NCBI GenBank assembly: GCA_020205615.1
Contig: CM035171.1
Span: 25,795,741 to 25,859,740 of the forward strand
Reading direction: 5' to 3'
Length of the DNA stretch: 64,000 nucleotides
From: Panax quinquefolius
Lineage: Eukaryota; Streptophyta; Magnoliopsida; Apiales; Araliaceae
The notes beneath the pieces were generated by a model that saw only the letters and a program-made list of their open reading frames with translations, was not told the origin of the DNA and did not search any database. Positions 1 through 10,100 of the stretch are shown one piece after another; positions within the stretch are counted from its first letter, which is position 1; each line of letters begins with the position of its first letter. Made by a program: the position numbers and the translations under genes.

Positions 1-1248
1 CATCCCATCACAACGTAGAATATACAATCACAAGCTATCAAGATCAGATCTAAACCCATACTTCGTCTTTCAAGTTCATATGGGTTATCACAGTAATTGA
101 TGGCCAATCAACTAAGTAATTAAGCATGAATCTTAATAGACAAATCCATAGAAATCAATAAGGTTAACAATGAAACATATCATAAATAACTAATCCATAG
201 AATTCATTGCAATCTCAGAATAGAAGTTAAGTCATAATTGAATTAATGCTATTATCCACATATTGAAGACACATCATGAGATACAATAAGCAATCAAAGA
301 GAGAATAAGGATAGAGAATTGTAGTGCAAATCTGTTCTCTTGAGCCAAGGTTGAATCTCTAATGATTTTCAATTGCTTCAAGTCTCCAATCCAATCAACT
401 CTAGAAAATACCTACACTAATCTACTCTATTCTATTATTGAAATTAAAGAGAGAAGAAGACAACAGCTTCAGCCCCCAAGGGGTGGAATCTCTCTTTTAC
501 AACTGATATAAGTCTAATATATATGCCCTAATTGAATCCCCCCCTTCCGTTACGCTTCAATTGCACTGTTTAATGAAAAGTCAGCTTTGGTCAACACCGG
601 TCGTCGCTGATTAGCAAGAATTGGCCTAAGTTATGCGTATTTAGCGTGAAAGTTGAAAATCGCGTCTTTTTGCTTTGTAAGTCAGTAAGTCGCAGTGCAG
701 GAATTCGCGCGCCCGCGCGTGGGTGATTTTCTACTGCAGTGTGCTCTGGTAAAATGGCCATCACATTTGATCCGGGAAGAGTTACGAGGTCTGCCACCTA
801 TCAAATCGAAGATATCGACAAGCTCTACAACTTTCATTCTTTGATAATTGAGAAATTCTGGCCGGTTGAAGGTTTAAATCGAGCTGGAAGGGACTGCTAT
901 GAAAATGGCTAACCAAAACAGCGAAGTTTGACGTCCGTTGGTACAACGATCATAACTTTTGCATCTGAACTCCGATTAGAGCGATTCAAGATATTCCGAA
1001 AAGCTACGAAGACGCTCTACAATGTAGTCCAAGTTCCAAGCCAAGAACATGAAGTAACATGAAAGCCCAAATGATGTCCGGATTGCCTTTTCTTTGCTTT
1101 TCCTTACCAATAATCGCTCACACCGCTCCCAAATGTATAACCTACAAAATGAACACAAAATGCATGAAAAGTAACTAAGACACATAAATATAAGCAACTA
1201 ATTCAAGTAAAGATACCTGGGATAAGTGTATAAAAATCCACTTATCAC
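1..1248. other. Unassigned AT-rich sequence, no gene seen
   Basis: No reading frame here resembles a known protein. The stretch abuts a gypsy LTR fragment without a recognisable boundary signal. Just before the junction, at about 1218-1247, lies a short inverted repeat (GATAAGTG ... CACTTATC). Its general look, with a short C/G-rich patch near 700-725 in AT-rich flanks, suggests an old repetitive element, but I cannot name the family. Confidence 0.3.
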
Positions 1249-2452
1249 TGTGTCCCACAGAAACGCACACACGAGGATATTCTAATGTAATAATAAAGAA
1301 TGGAACCAAGTCCAGGTGTAAAACGCATGACGAGGATATTCCAATGTAATAATAAAGAATGAAATAATGTAAGAATTTCACCAAGTATAGGGTAGTTCAC
1401 AGATACTGAGTTATTCCAAATGTAATAATAAATAATGGAATAATGTAAGTTCTCTTCATGAATACAAAAGAAATAATACCCTTCACCGTAAAAAGAAACC
1501 GAATATAAGAGTAGGAAGTAAGAGAATACTTTTCTATAGTTTTCTATAACTTCTTTCTGTAGAGTTCAAAGTGAATTCGTAAGAAATAATGAAGGAATGA
1601 ACTTATTTATAGAAGAACGGCGTAGATAACTAATTCATGAACGGTCCAGATTGATTTACTTTTAAACAGACGATCCATATTGGTTTACTATTAAACCGAA
1701 AGTAATTCGGTCCATACTTGATTTACTTATTAAAACTTAAAGTAATTATCCATACCGATTTATTTATTAAAACTTTAAACCAATGATCCATATTGATTTA
1801 CTATTATAACTATCCACCAAATGATCCATATTGATTTATTTATTATATCTTCAACCAAATGCCGAAAAATTAGCACATCTCCTCATGGACTAATATTGTA
1901 CCCTAAAAATAATTTGGACCGAAAAGAAATATATTTTACGGGTGAATAGTACTCTGTGAATAAGAATTTCGTGAATAATAACTCGTGAATAGTAACTCAT
2001 GAATAATAACTCGTGAAAATAACTCGTGAATTGTACTTCAACACTAAAAGTGTCTCGAATAATTCGATTGAACAATCTCGAGTGACTTCTCACATAAGAT
2101 CAATAATCAATACTGTTGTACTACTACGCAACCACGTGTATTATCGCATTTTTAACACCGGGTGTTTCAACAGTTAACTGTAGAAACTTCCGCCGTTATT
2201 TTCATAAAGTATTTTTGTCGTTTTTTTCAATCCGATAATAATTTTGCTAGGGGTCCACTAATGATTGACTAAATTGCATTTAATATTCCCCGACAAAAGA
2301 ATATTTCTACATGTTAATATTTTATATCAACTTGCTTACTTTGCAAAAAAAAAATTCACATATTACCTTTAATTTTAAACTTTTATCAATTTAACTATTT
2401 ACCAAAATAGAAAAATTGAATACTTTTATTTCATAAAATTCGGGGTCTCACA
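1249..2452 (-). mobile_element. Ty3/gypsy LTR fragment (copy L1)
   Basis: Read on the minus strand, it begins TGTGAGACCCCG at 2452, like the LTRs ending at 57977 (minus) and starting at 59972 (plus). Only the first 1.2 kb of the roughly 2.8-kb LTR remains. Homology stops near 1249, inside the array of 'GGAATA...TTATTATTACATT' units. The segment 1945-2085 has short GTGAATAGTAACTC-type repeats, also seen at 57440-57840. It inserted into the start of LINE ORF2. The missing 3' part of the LTR and the internal region are not found on the far side. Confidence 0.8.
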
Positions 2453-2505
2453 TGAACTGTCCGTGAGCTACCCAACCCACGACAGTTCCAACTTAGGGTA
2501 CTCAT
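2453..2505 (-). pseudogene. LINE ORF2 N-terminus (endonuclease), truncated by LTR insertion
   Basis: From the ATG at 2505 the minus strand encodes MSTLSWNCRGLGSSRTVH before running into the LTR at 2452. The 'SWNCRGLG' motif is the start of the exonuclease-endonuclease-phosphatase domain of plant L1 ORF2. Only about 17 codons remain, and no reverse transcriptase is visible in the window for this element. Confidence 0.7.
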
Positions 2506-2930
2506 TGGTCTGGGCGAGCCTGGGAATCAGAGCCCGCCAATTGCAAGTTTTTGATCTCCCGTTTTCACCAATCTGTCTACTACTCTCCAAACTTTCTTCC
2601 CCCTTCCTTCTTCGTTTAGAATACACAATAATTGCCCCATCATGCATATCCGCCTCCTCTCCACTCTCCTGATTACCCGCAGAGACCTACATCAAATCAG
2701 TCCCTCCATTTTTTGGTAACTGCAAAAGCAATATTTTTACCAAAACGCACCCCTCTATCCCCTCTAATTTGCCCATCATACACCATATCAGCCTAAAATT
2801 GCGGGCCTAAACCATCTCTCAAACATTCTTCATCGTCCTCCTTTCCGCTACCGGGCCGGCCATCATCATCTTTTTCTAACAACCACCGTGCTCCGATTGA
2901 CGAACCAGTTCGACGCTGGGGAGCCCGAAG

Positions 2931-3671
2931 CTAAGAACCATAAATCTTAACAATTGGACGCTCCTCAACTGTATACAAATCTAGACAGAACTCCTCCGCA
3001 TGGCCAATCAAACCACAATAAAAGCAAAAAGTGTTGAGCCTTTCATACTTAAAGGTTACCCACACTCAATCACCACCTGCCTTCTTGAGCTTCATCTTGC
3101 GTTATAGAGGCACCCTGACATCCATGGCCACCCTCACACGCATATAACTCTTCCAAAACCCCCCAAAGTTATTGGGATCCGATTCTACAAAGACACCAAT
3201 ATAATTGCCAACGTGCTTAGCAACCTTCTCCGACATAAAACCACACGGCAAATCATAGACTTGAACCCAAAACTCAATGGTAAAAAGAGGAATTTTTGCA
3301 GGCTGATCACCCACTTGAAGCCTCTGATATAGTAAAGGCTGGTTCTCGAACGACCAAGGACCCCCCTCGAGGACTCTCTGCACATCACGGTCATGAAAAA
3401 ACTGGAATAGGAATAGATTAGGTTTGATGGTTTTTATCCACATTCCTCTAATAGGTCGCCAAATCTCCGCCATAACATTCTTCATGGTCATCGATTTGAT
3501 GTTCTTATCTATCAGAAAGCGACCGACAAAAGCCTATCGTAAATCCACAGCCTCTCCATCATCTTCACCATCCGAATCCATAATCTCAATACCGCCCTCC
3601 TCCTCTTCCTCCAAAGTAATCTGAGCGTACCCATCCTCTAACTCGTGCATGTTGCTGCTGGAACTAGCCAT
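2931..3671 (-). pseudogene. LINE ORF1: DUF4283 domain plus CCHC zinc knuckle, with in-frame stops
   Basis: The start chosen is the ATG at 3671, which begins MASSSSNMHELEDGYAQ and runs into an acidic stretch. The DUF4283 core follows (NVMAEIWRPIRGMW, then LEGGPWSFENQPLL, then VQVYDLPCGFMSEKVAKHVG). A C-x2-C-x4-H-x4-C knuckle lies at about 2985-3026. All of this is in one frame but broken by stops at 3534-3536 (TAG), 3102-3104 (TAA) and 3066-3068 (TGA); the frame closes at 2931-2933. DUF4283/zf-CCHC_4 proteins are typically the nucleic-acid-binding ORF1 of plant L1 elements. Without the stops the length would be about 246 residues. Confidence 0.75.
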
Positions 3672-3780
3672 GATAATTGGAAGAAAGATAGCGAAAGATC
3701 TGACAAAAGGAACAAAAACGAACTTGTCAAAAGCGACAAAGAGACGAAGCCTTTTTAGAAAGAAAAGAGAGACCACTTTT

Positions 3781-4309
3781 TAGACGGCACTATCTTGATA
3801 CTTGAATGTAAGGTTTATTTGAATGAAGGTGGGTTTTTTGAAAGACAAGACGGCGGATGAAAGGGAAAAAGAGTAGTAAAAAAGTCTTTAAAATCTTTAA
3901 AAGTCAATAAAATTCACAAACTCTACAAAAGTGTCATTTAAAAAAAATCTTTAAAATTTTTAATTGAATACCCCCCCCCCCTCCCCCCTCCCCCCTCCCT
4001 TAAGGTTTGCGAACTGGACACAAATTGGATTTGGTTTAGATTTAATTGTTATTAACTATTTTAATGTGTTGTGACGTTTTTACCCCTAAAATAAATTAAA
4101 ATAAGTCAAACTAGAGCAACCGATCACATTTGACCGGTTAAAAACTTGGTAAAGTGCATTTTAACATGTTATCGCCTTATCGGTAATTTCGGGATACAAG
4201 AAGACACCTTTCAAAGGTTGAGCACCGTCAGATGTCTAACATGTAAACTATGTGGTCCAAATTGTATTTTAGTCTTTATTTAAATTTGAGCAAGAAATAT
4301 ATTTATTAT
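3781..4309. other. Noncoding spacer with poly-C tract
   Basis: AT-rich sequence holds repeated 'tctttaaaa' motifs (about 3880-3960). A C-rich homopolymer-like tract at about 3968-3998 follows. The style resembles the edge of a repetitive element, but no terminal repeats were confirmed. No gene is seen. Confidence 0.35.
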
Positions 4310-4824
4310 AAATGAACCATTCAACCCAAAAAACAAACATAAAATCCAAATATAATTTTATTTCCCTATAAAGATTGAGGGCGATTAAAATAATAAAAAA
4401 TGCTAGGAGTATCAAAAATTTTAAACTAATGCTACTATCACATAAAATTATCACATGATGCTCACATATCGCATGGGGTGACATCCATGTATTTGTTGTT
4501 GACATGACCCACTTAACTCGACAACAAATCCACGTAATATGCCATCCATACGCGATACTTTTATGTGATAAGAAAGATATATGAATATTTTATCATAAAA
4601 AATATCTCAAATGACATGACGTGTCATTATAGCATTGGTTGGACAGATCTCGTAGGAACATTTTTATGTTATAACAAATAATATAGGTATTTACTTATGA
4701 AACAAAAGAGATTAATATTTATTTGCTATTAAAAAATCAGAAGATGTTATTTTTTTTAATATGATTTCTTAATAAAATTATATTTGGGTTTTATGTTTAT
4801 TTTTTTGGGTTGAATGGTTCATTT
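4310..4824. mobile_element. Non-autonomous element with ~53-bp terminal inverted repeats
   Basis: The left end (from 4310, AATGAACCATTCAACCC) is matched in inverted orientation by the right end (to 4824) over about 53 bp with a few mismatches. Further nested inverted pairs lie inside, for example TATCACATAAAA near 4436 against TTTTATGTGATA near 4560, and GTATTTGTTGTTGACATG near 4490 against its near-complement, so the element is largely foldback. It has no coding capacity. A clear target-site duplication was not found, so the superfamily is unassigned. Confidence 0.6.
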
Positions 4825-5215
4825 GTTTTCCAAATATCCAATTTTCCTGTCTCATTAACCGGTCTGTCTAGACTTATTCTTAAAACACCATACAAGTCAT
4901 GTTTGTTTGCAAAAAAAACATATTTATGATTAGTTTATTTATCTTAATTTAACACTCCTATGAATTATTTCTCTCATAAATAACTTTAAAAATGACAAAA
5001 AATAATTCATAAAACTATTTAAAGTACTATTAATCCCCCAACAGTCCAAAACAATATTTAATTAAAATAAATAGTCCAATTTCAAACACGTTTTTTTTGC
5101 AAATAAACACAAACATACCCACATGGAATTCCAAGAATGCTTATAGTCTATAAATCACAATCACCATAAACTTTCACTTTGAATATACATACTGCAAAAG
5201 GTAGCAACATTGATA
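4825..5215. other. AT-rich intergenic sequence
   Basis: Homopolymeric A/T runs with no reading frame of interest and no repeats that could be tied to other parts of the window. Confidence 0.4.
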
Positions 5216-5225
5216 AAAAATATTT

Positions 5226-5384
5226 GGCAAAAACTAATGATTTAATCATTGAAGTTGACACGTTTTATTAAATATTTAATTGAACTTTTAATTTTTTAAA
5301 TTAACTCACTGAACTAATTTTTATTTTTCAAATCGAATCATTCCGTTAAAAAAAGTTGACAGACGTTAATTTTTTATCTACGTG
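5226..5384 (+). repeat. MULE left terminal inverted repeat
   Basis: It pairs with 6347-6496. Shared landmarks are ACTAATGATTTA, AACTCACTGAACTAATTTTT and GACGTTAATTTTTTATCT. Similarity ends sharply at 5384, where the captured sequence begins. Confidence 0.75.
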
Positions 5385-5420
5385 ACGCCAACGTGGACTA
5401 AAAAAAGAAAAAAACGATCC

Positions 5421-5428
5421 TATATATA
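5421..5428 (+). promoter_or_regulatory. TATA-like box upstream of BSD-domain sequence
   Basis: TATATATA lies 91 bp before the ATG at 5519 and is followed by a CT-rich leader (ctctctcttttcc), as in many plant core promoters. It sits inside the MULE, downstream of the left terminal repeat, so the promoter appears to have been captured with the gene. Activity is not known. Confidence 0.45.
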
Positions 5429-5518
5429 GTTCTCTCTCTTTTCCTTTGCAGTCACTGAGCTTCTTCGACTAGAGAGAAAACTCAGATTTCAGATTTCTGT
5501 AATCCCCTCCGACTCATT

Positions 5519-6287
5519 ATGGACTTCTTCAAATCCGTCTTTTCAGACGACACTGAAGAACAACGATCCGATTCTGAAACTACACCTACCACCTCCCCAA
5601 AATCATAATCCGCGCCAAACCCTACCCCAATCCCAACCATCAGCAACGCCTGGACCTTCGGCAGCACCTTATTCAAAACCCTAGCCTCTAAGTTCGAGTC
5701 CGTCATTGATACATACTGCCGGGATCTCGAGGAATTCAGCTTCGGCCTCAAAAAAGAAACCGCCGTTATCCACCAAGCCGCAACTCGCGTCGTTAAGGAC
5801 CTCCCCACTCCGCTCGAAGCCGGAGCCGCGGTCGCTCGAGTCTGTTGGCCAAGCCATCGACAATTTGACTGAGATTATAGCTAACGGTAAAGAATCCCTT
5901 CTTGCTAATGATTCTGATAGCGAAAGTTCTGATTCTAAGCAAATTAGTGGTCAATATGATTTGAATTTGAGTTCAAAGCCGTATAGCAGGTTAGATGCAC
6001 AAATACGGGGGATACAGTGTGATTTAAATACATATTGTAAGGAAGTGGAGGAGTTGGATGAGTTTAATGAGTGGAAATTAGGGTTTGTGTTGGATGGGAG
6101 GGTTGAGGATTTGATTGAAGAGAATGGGGTCATTGAAGAAATATACAATGAGATTGTTCCGAATAAGGTTGATAGAGCAACCTTTTGGGAAAGGCATTTT
6201 TTTAGGGTTTATAAAGTTAAAAAAGCAGAAGAGGCAAGAGCAAAGCTTATGAAAAGGGCAATTTCAGGGGAGGAAGAGGAAGTTTGA
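5519..6287 (+). pseudogene. BSD-domain protein gene, intronless, one stop and one frameshift
   Basis: The ATG at 5519 opens MDFFKSVFSDDTEE, followed in the same frame by SNAWTFGSTLFKTLASKFES and a helical region, typical of the N-terminus of plant BSD-domain proteins. That frame has a TAA at 5606-5608. The sense frame then shifts near 5825-5845 into the one ending at 6287, which reads SLESVGQAIDNLTEII and then a BSD-like segment (about residues 150-200 of the composite). Within it, 'DEFNEWKLGFVLDGR' and 'VDRATFWERHFFRVYKV' hold the conserved hydrophobic and FW positions. The protein ends ISGEEEEV. BSD domains occur in TFIIH p62 and synapse-associated proteins; the role of this plant family is poorly known. 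The sequence is intronless in this copy. Either lesion could be a sequencing indel, so coding status is open. Confidence 0.7.
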
Positions 6288-6346
6288 CTTGGGATGATGA
6301 TGCTGTCTTTTATTTTCCATGTCATTTGTTTTCTTTTTTTCACCAT

Positions 6347-6496
6347 AGATAAAAAATTAACGTCTGTCATCAACTTTTTAAAATAACATCAATTTGAAAA
6401 AAAAATTAGTTCAGTGAGTTAATTTGAAAAATTAAAATTTCAATCAGATATTCAATAAAACGTGACAACTTCGGTGACTAAATCATTAGTTTTGTC
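6347..6496 (-). repeat. MULE right terminal inverted repeat
   Basis: Inverted partner of 5226-5384. It starts immediately after the 3' flank of the BSD-domain sequence (AGATAAAAAATTAACGTC) and ends ...GTTTTGTC next to the target duplication. Confidence 0.75.
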
Positions 6497-6565
6497 AAAA
6501 ATATTTCCACATTCGCTTCTAAATCTATTCAAATTTGTTCTTATATATCGATAAACGCAAAAATA

Positions 6566-7089
6566 CTCCCTCCCGTGACGTTTTAGAGAAGGATTTTTGT
6601 TTCTTAATATATGACGTTTTAAAATTTCAAGTAAACATTAATTACTTAGTTTCCAATATTACCATAAGTATTAAATACTCCCTCCTTCCCAGAATAAAAG
6701 TCCCGTTGGATTTTTCACGTATATTAAGAAGATGAATGAAATGACAAAATTGCCCATAATAATGTCATTAAATATGGAGAGAATTAGAATAAAAAAAGTA
6801 TGAGATATTTAATGCTACGTGTATAATAGAAAAATATGGGCAAAAATTTGATTATTAAAGGAAAATGTACATTTAACATGAGATTACCCAAAATAGTAAT
6901 AAAGACTTTTATCATGGACGGAGGGAGTATAACTTTAGTTTTTCACTATATTTTGCCCAATAAATAACAATATCTTTTTTCAATACAAGAGCAATATAAA
7001 TATTTAATATTATATTTAATGATATACAATCATTTTCTTAATACTTGTGCAAATTTTTAAAAATCTTATATCAAGAGACACGAAAGGAG
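6566..7089. mobile_element. Stowaway-type MITE (outer), host of a second MITE
   Basis: It begins CTCCCTCCCGTGACG at 6566 after TA and ends ...CACGAAAGGAG at 7089 before TA. The ends are imperfect inverted repeats of the Stowaway (Tc1/mariner) type. A second Stowaway (6678-6928) lies inside, so the element without it is about 270 bp. The right end is 56 bp past the Gemin2 stop codon, so it likely supplies the 3' UTR or polyadenylation region of that transcript. Confidence 0.6.
6678..6928. mobile_element. Stowaway MITE (inner, nested)
   Basis: CTCCCTCCTTCCCAGAATAAAAGTC at the left is inverted at the right end (...GACTTTTATCATGGACGGAGGGAG), with TA on both sides (6676-6677 and 6929-6930). At 251 bp and AT-rich without coding, it is textbook Stowaway. 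Its ends are better preserved than those of the surrounding element, so it inserted later. Confidence 0.85.
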
Positions 7090-7145
7090 TACAAAGCAAG
7101 CAAATCCAAGATCCTTCCATATATAGGCGATCGAGCCAAGAAAAT

Positions 7146-10100
7146 TCAGTTCTCAGATTGACCAAAGTACTTACCCGAAATTGTTGCTAGGATATTAATC
7201 ATAACAACTTCATCATCGAGTTCTGATTTTTCAGCGCGCAAGCTTGAACATTTGCGGAGAAGATCCCGAAGGGCTGCACACGTGTCAGCATTTAGTGGAC
7301 TGTCAACTGCTGCACAAAGAGCAAAAAGCCAGGCACAATCATTCTTGGAAAGAGAGGTCATCGTCTCCGCCAACTTTATGCGCTTTTTCAGCATTGAAAC
7401 TCGTGCGACAGAGTCCATATCTAGAATAGTTGATAAGGTTGGGCGATTAGAAACATCTACTTTGGTTACAGTTTTAGGACTAGAAACAGAGGGAGAAGCT
7501 TCATTTTCATCCATAGCTGATTTTTGAATGGGACAATCAATACTGGACTGGCCAGAATCGGCTCTGTAAGTCGTTGAATTATCCAAATCTTCAGCGATAT
7601 TACTTTCAAGAATTTGAGGGGAACAATCTTCTTCAAGAATGTTGGATAATAATTGCAGTTTACTAGAAAATTCAGCAGTACACCCCTCATGCTGTGATAA
7701 AGCCTGTAAAAGAGACAATAAAGGGATAAAGGAACATAAAATGGAGTTCATAACGAATAAGCTAACCCTAGTAGAAAATTTTACCAAAGTACCAAAATTA
7801 CACAATGAAGAACATAATTACATTCCTATTGTACAAATCTTAAATTATAATGAGAAAAACAGTACAACTCTCAAACGGCCAACATTTGCTAACAAGACAG
7901 TTTCTCCTAGGGAGAGAAAGAAATTTATGGTTTCTAATAGCGGGAACCAAATGCACTAAATTTCTCTAATGCCTTTTTTTCTCATTTGGAGAAACAAAAC
8001 CACTAATAGATATCATTGTTAAAAAGACCAAGAAGAACTAACCAGCCTTAGCTCAGAAAAATCAGTAAGGAATGCACTCTCCCACTCTTTCAGTGGCATT
8101 AATTGCTCTGGACACCTTGCAATATCAGGAATCTTGGGCATATAAATAGTCTGTTTGTTTAATTTACTTTCTTCAATCTTGGCGAACGTCACTTTTTGAA
8201 CCCGTTCAGTCTCCCACCTGTGTGAAGAAAAGAATACTCCAAGTTACAATGTAATATCACACATCTATAAATCTCCCTTTAACAAGATAAATTTCAAAAT
8301 TCATCACAAATGTTAATAAGCATGTAACTTTCCTAACTATTAAATGCTTTTATCTGCTGAAGAGTCACCTGAAATGCATTTTACTTTAAAAAAATTGCTA
8401 CAATTATGTCCTTAAATTCTAATTTGTTGCAATTAAGTCTAATGGCCCAATTAATTTTAAAATTGCCTGAAATTACTGGCAGCCAATTTCAAACCAAAAT
8501 GAATCAATTACAAGTTGAAGACCCATTAATTGTAGTTACTACTTAAAAATTGATTAGGCAAAAGACTAGCAAAAATTAAACAATGAGGACTTAATTGCAG
8601 AATGTTTTCTCTAAGGACTAAAGTGCATTTCCGTGCTACTTCAGGGGGTAACACTGCAGTCAAGCTGCCAGTTAATACTAAACATCCTTCAAAAAGAAAA
8701 GAATTTGTAAAAACATATGAGAACTTCTAGAAACTGCCACAGATTTTCAGAGGTGCTTGTCAATATGGCTTGAATTTTAGGAATATAATAAAACCATACT
8801 TCATTAAACAATCATGCAGGGCATTTTCATATCCAGGTTTAGGAAGATAAACTATCTAATTCAATAGTTTTTACTTTTTAGCCTTTCCCGTCTCCTTCAG
8901 AGATGATGCTGAAAAGATAAATATAGTCACCATTCTAGAGGGAGAGAAATTTGAGTGATGTATTGATACCTTACACGCCTAAGATACTCTAAGCCATCCT
9001 GTGCAGCCCCAGCATCAAAATCAGGTGCTCCTGTAACTAAAAAGGCAGGTCTCTGAATGCTACTGTACTCTACATCACTGTCATCATCCTCAATGCACTC
9101 TTCTTCTACAACTGTGCATCCATCTAAATCAGTAGCAATAACACCAGAAGCTGTATCTGAGGGGTTCATGTTTATTTCATTATCCAGGGTTTCAAAACGC
9201 TCTTCACCTGCAACATATCAGCATTTTAGTCACAGAATTTCTGTAATTTTCATACATGTAGCATCAGTGAATGAAGTATATATACAAACAATAGGTACAC
9301 CATCCACAGAACTCAAGCAATTGACACTTAAAAAGTAAGAGCATCTCCATAGGATCACACAGATAGTATTTCAATATTGAATCTCATAAAAAAAATGTAA
9401 CTTCACTTGATCACATTACCACTGACTCCATCTGCAACCTTAACAAAACTACAATGTATTTACCATATACTGATTTACGATTGCATTGTATCTATCATCA
9501 CTTGATTAACCATGTACTTCTGAAGAAGTAGATACAAATGAAGAGCAATATTACGCAAGTAAAAGACTGTATACTGGTATGAAACATGTTCTGAACTATC
9601 ATATGCCTAAGCTAAAAAAACAAGGAACGTGGAACAAAATGTCTTTTCTAGATTGCTATAGGCCTTCTTCAATCCCTCTTCCCTTTGCACAGCCATGGGA
9701 ATCAAACCCATCAAATTCACACAATTACAACCCGAATATACAGGATAATAACAATTTTGACTAGGGCTGTAAATGGTAACCGGAAAATAAGATATTCGTC
9801 CGTGTTCGTATTCGTTTAAAACAGATATTATTCGTATTTGATTAGAGATATTCGCAAATAAACTAATACAAATACGGATACATGTATATTTGTATCCGTT
9901 TAACATCCGTCCGCCAATATATTTATCGATTCAGATATGCGATATCATAATCCCAAGCAAACAACGGTTCTTATTATAAAATTATAATATTTTGTAATAT
10001 CTTCCATAAAGATTAAATAGAGTGATTAATTTTTTTCTTCCGAATTTTATAATTTAATCATATGGTTGATTATTGTGTTTGTTATATTAATATCATAATA

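Larger units (their letters stand above)
2453..3780 (-). mobile_element. Decayed LINE (L1-type non-LTR retrotransposon), 5' part only
   Basis: Minus-strand order is a DUF4283 ORF1, a CCHC zinc knuckle, a spacer, and the first codons of ORF2 (endonuclease). This is the standard plant L1 layout. The element is cut at 2452 by gypsy LTR copy L1, and no more ORF2 is seen at 1-1248, so the 3' part was lost or lies outside the window. The 5' limit near 3780 is approximate. Confidence 0.75.
5226..6496 (+). mobile_element. Mutator-like element (Pack-MULE structure) carrying a BSD-domain gene
   Basis: Left terminal repeat 5226-5384 (GGCAAAAACTAATGATTTAA...) is the inverted counterpart of 6347-6496 (...TCATTAGTTTTGTC), about 85% matching by eye over about 155 bp. 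Both ends are flanked by the same AAAAATATTT (5216-5225 and 6497-6506), a 10-bp direct repeat within the 9-11 bp typical of Mutator insertions; AT-richness weakens this slightly. Between the repeats there is no transposase, only a cellular-type, intronless BSD-domain sequence with its own TATA-like box and leader. That is the definition of a Pack-MULE: a host gene segment captured between MULE termini. The terminal repeats are less AT-simple than their surroundings, which argues against chance similarity. Confidence 0.75.

Noticed and set aside
1218..1250. Hairpin GATAAGTG...CACTTATC as a Helitron 3' end
   Set aside because: No CTRR end follows and no 5' TC end could be paired with it.
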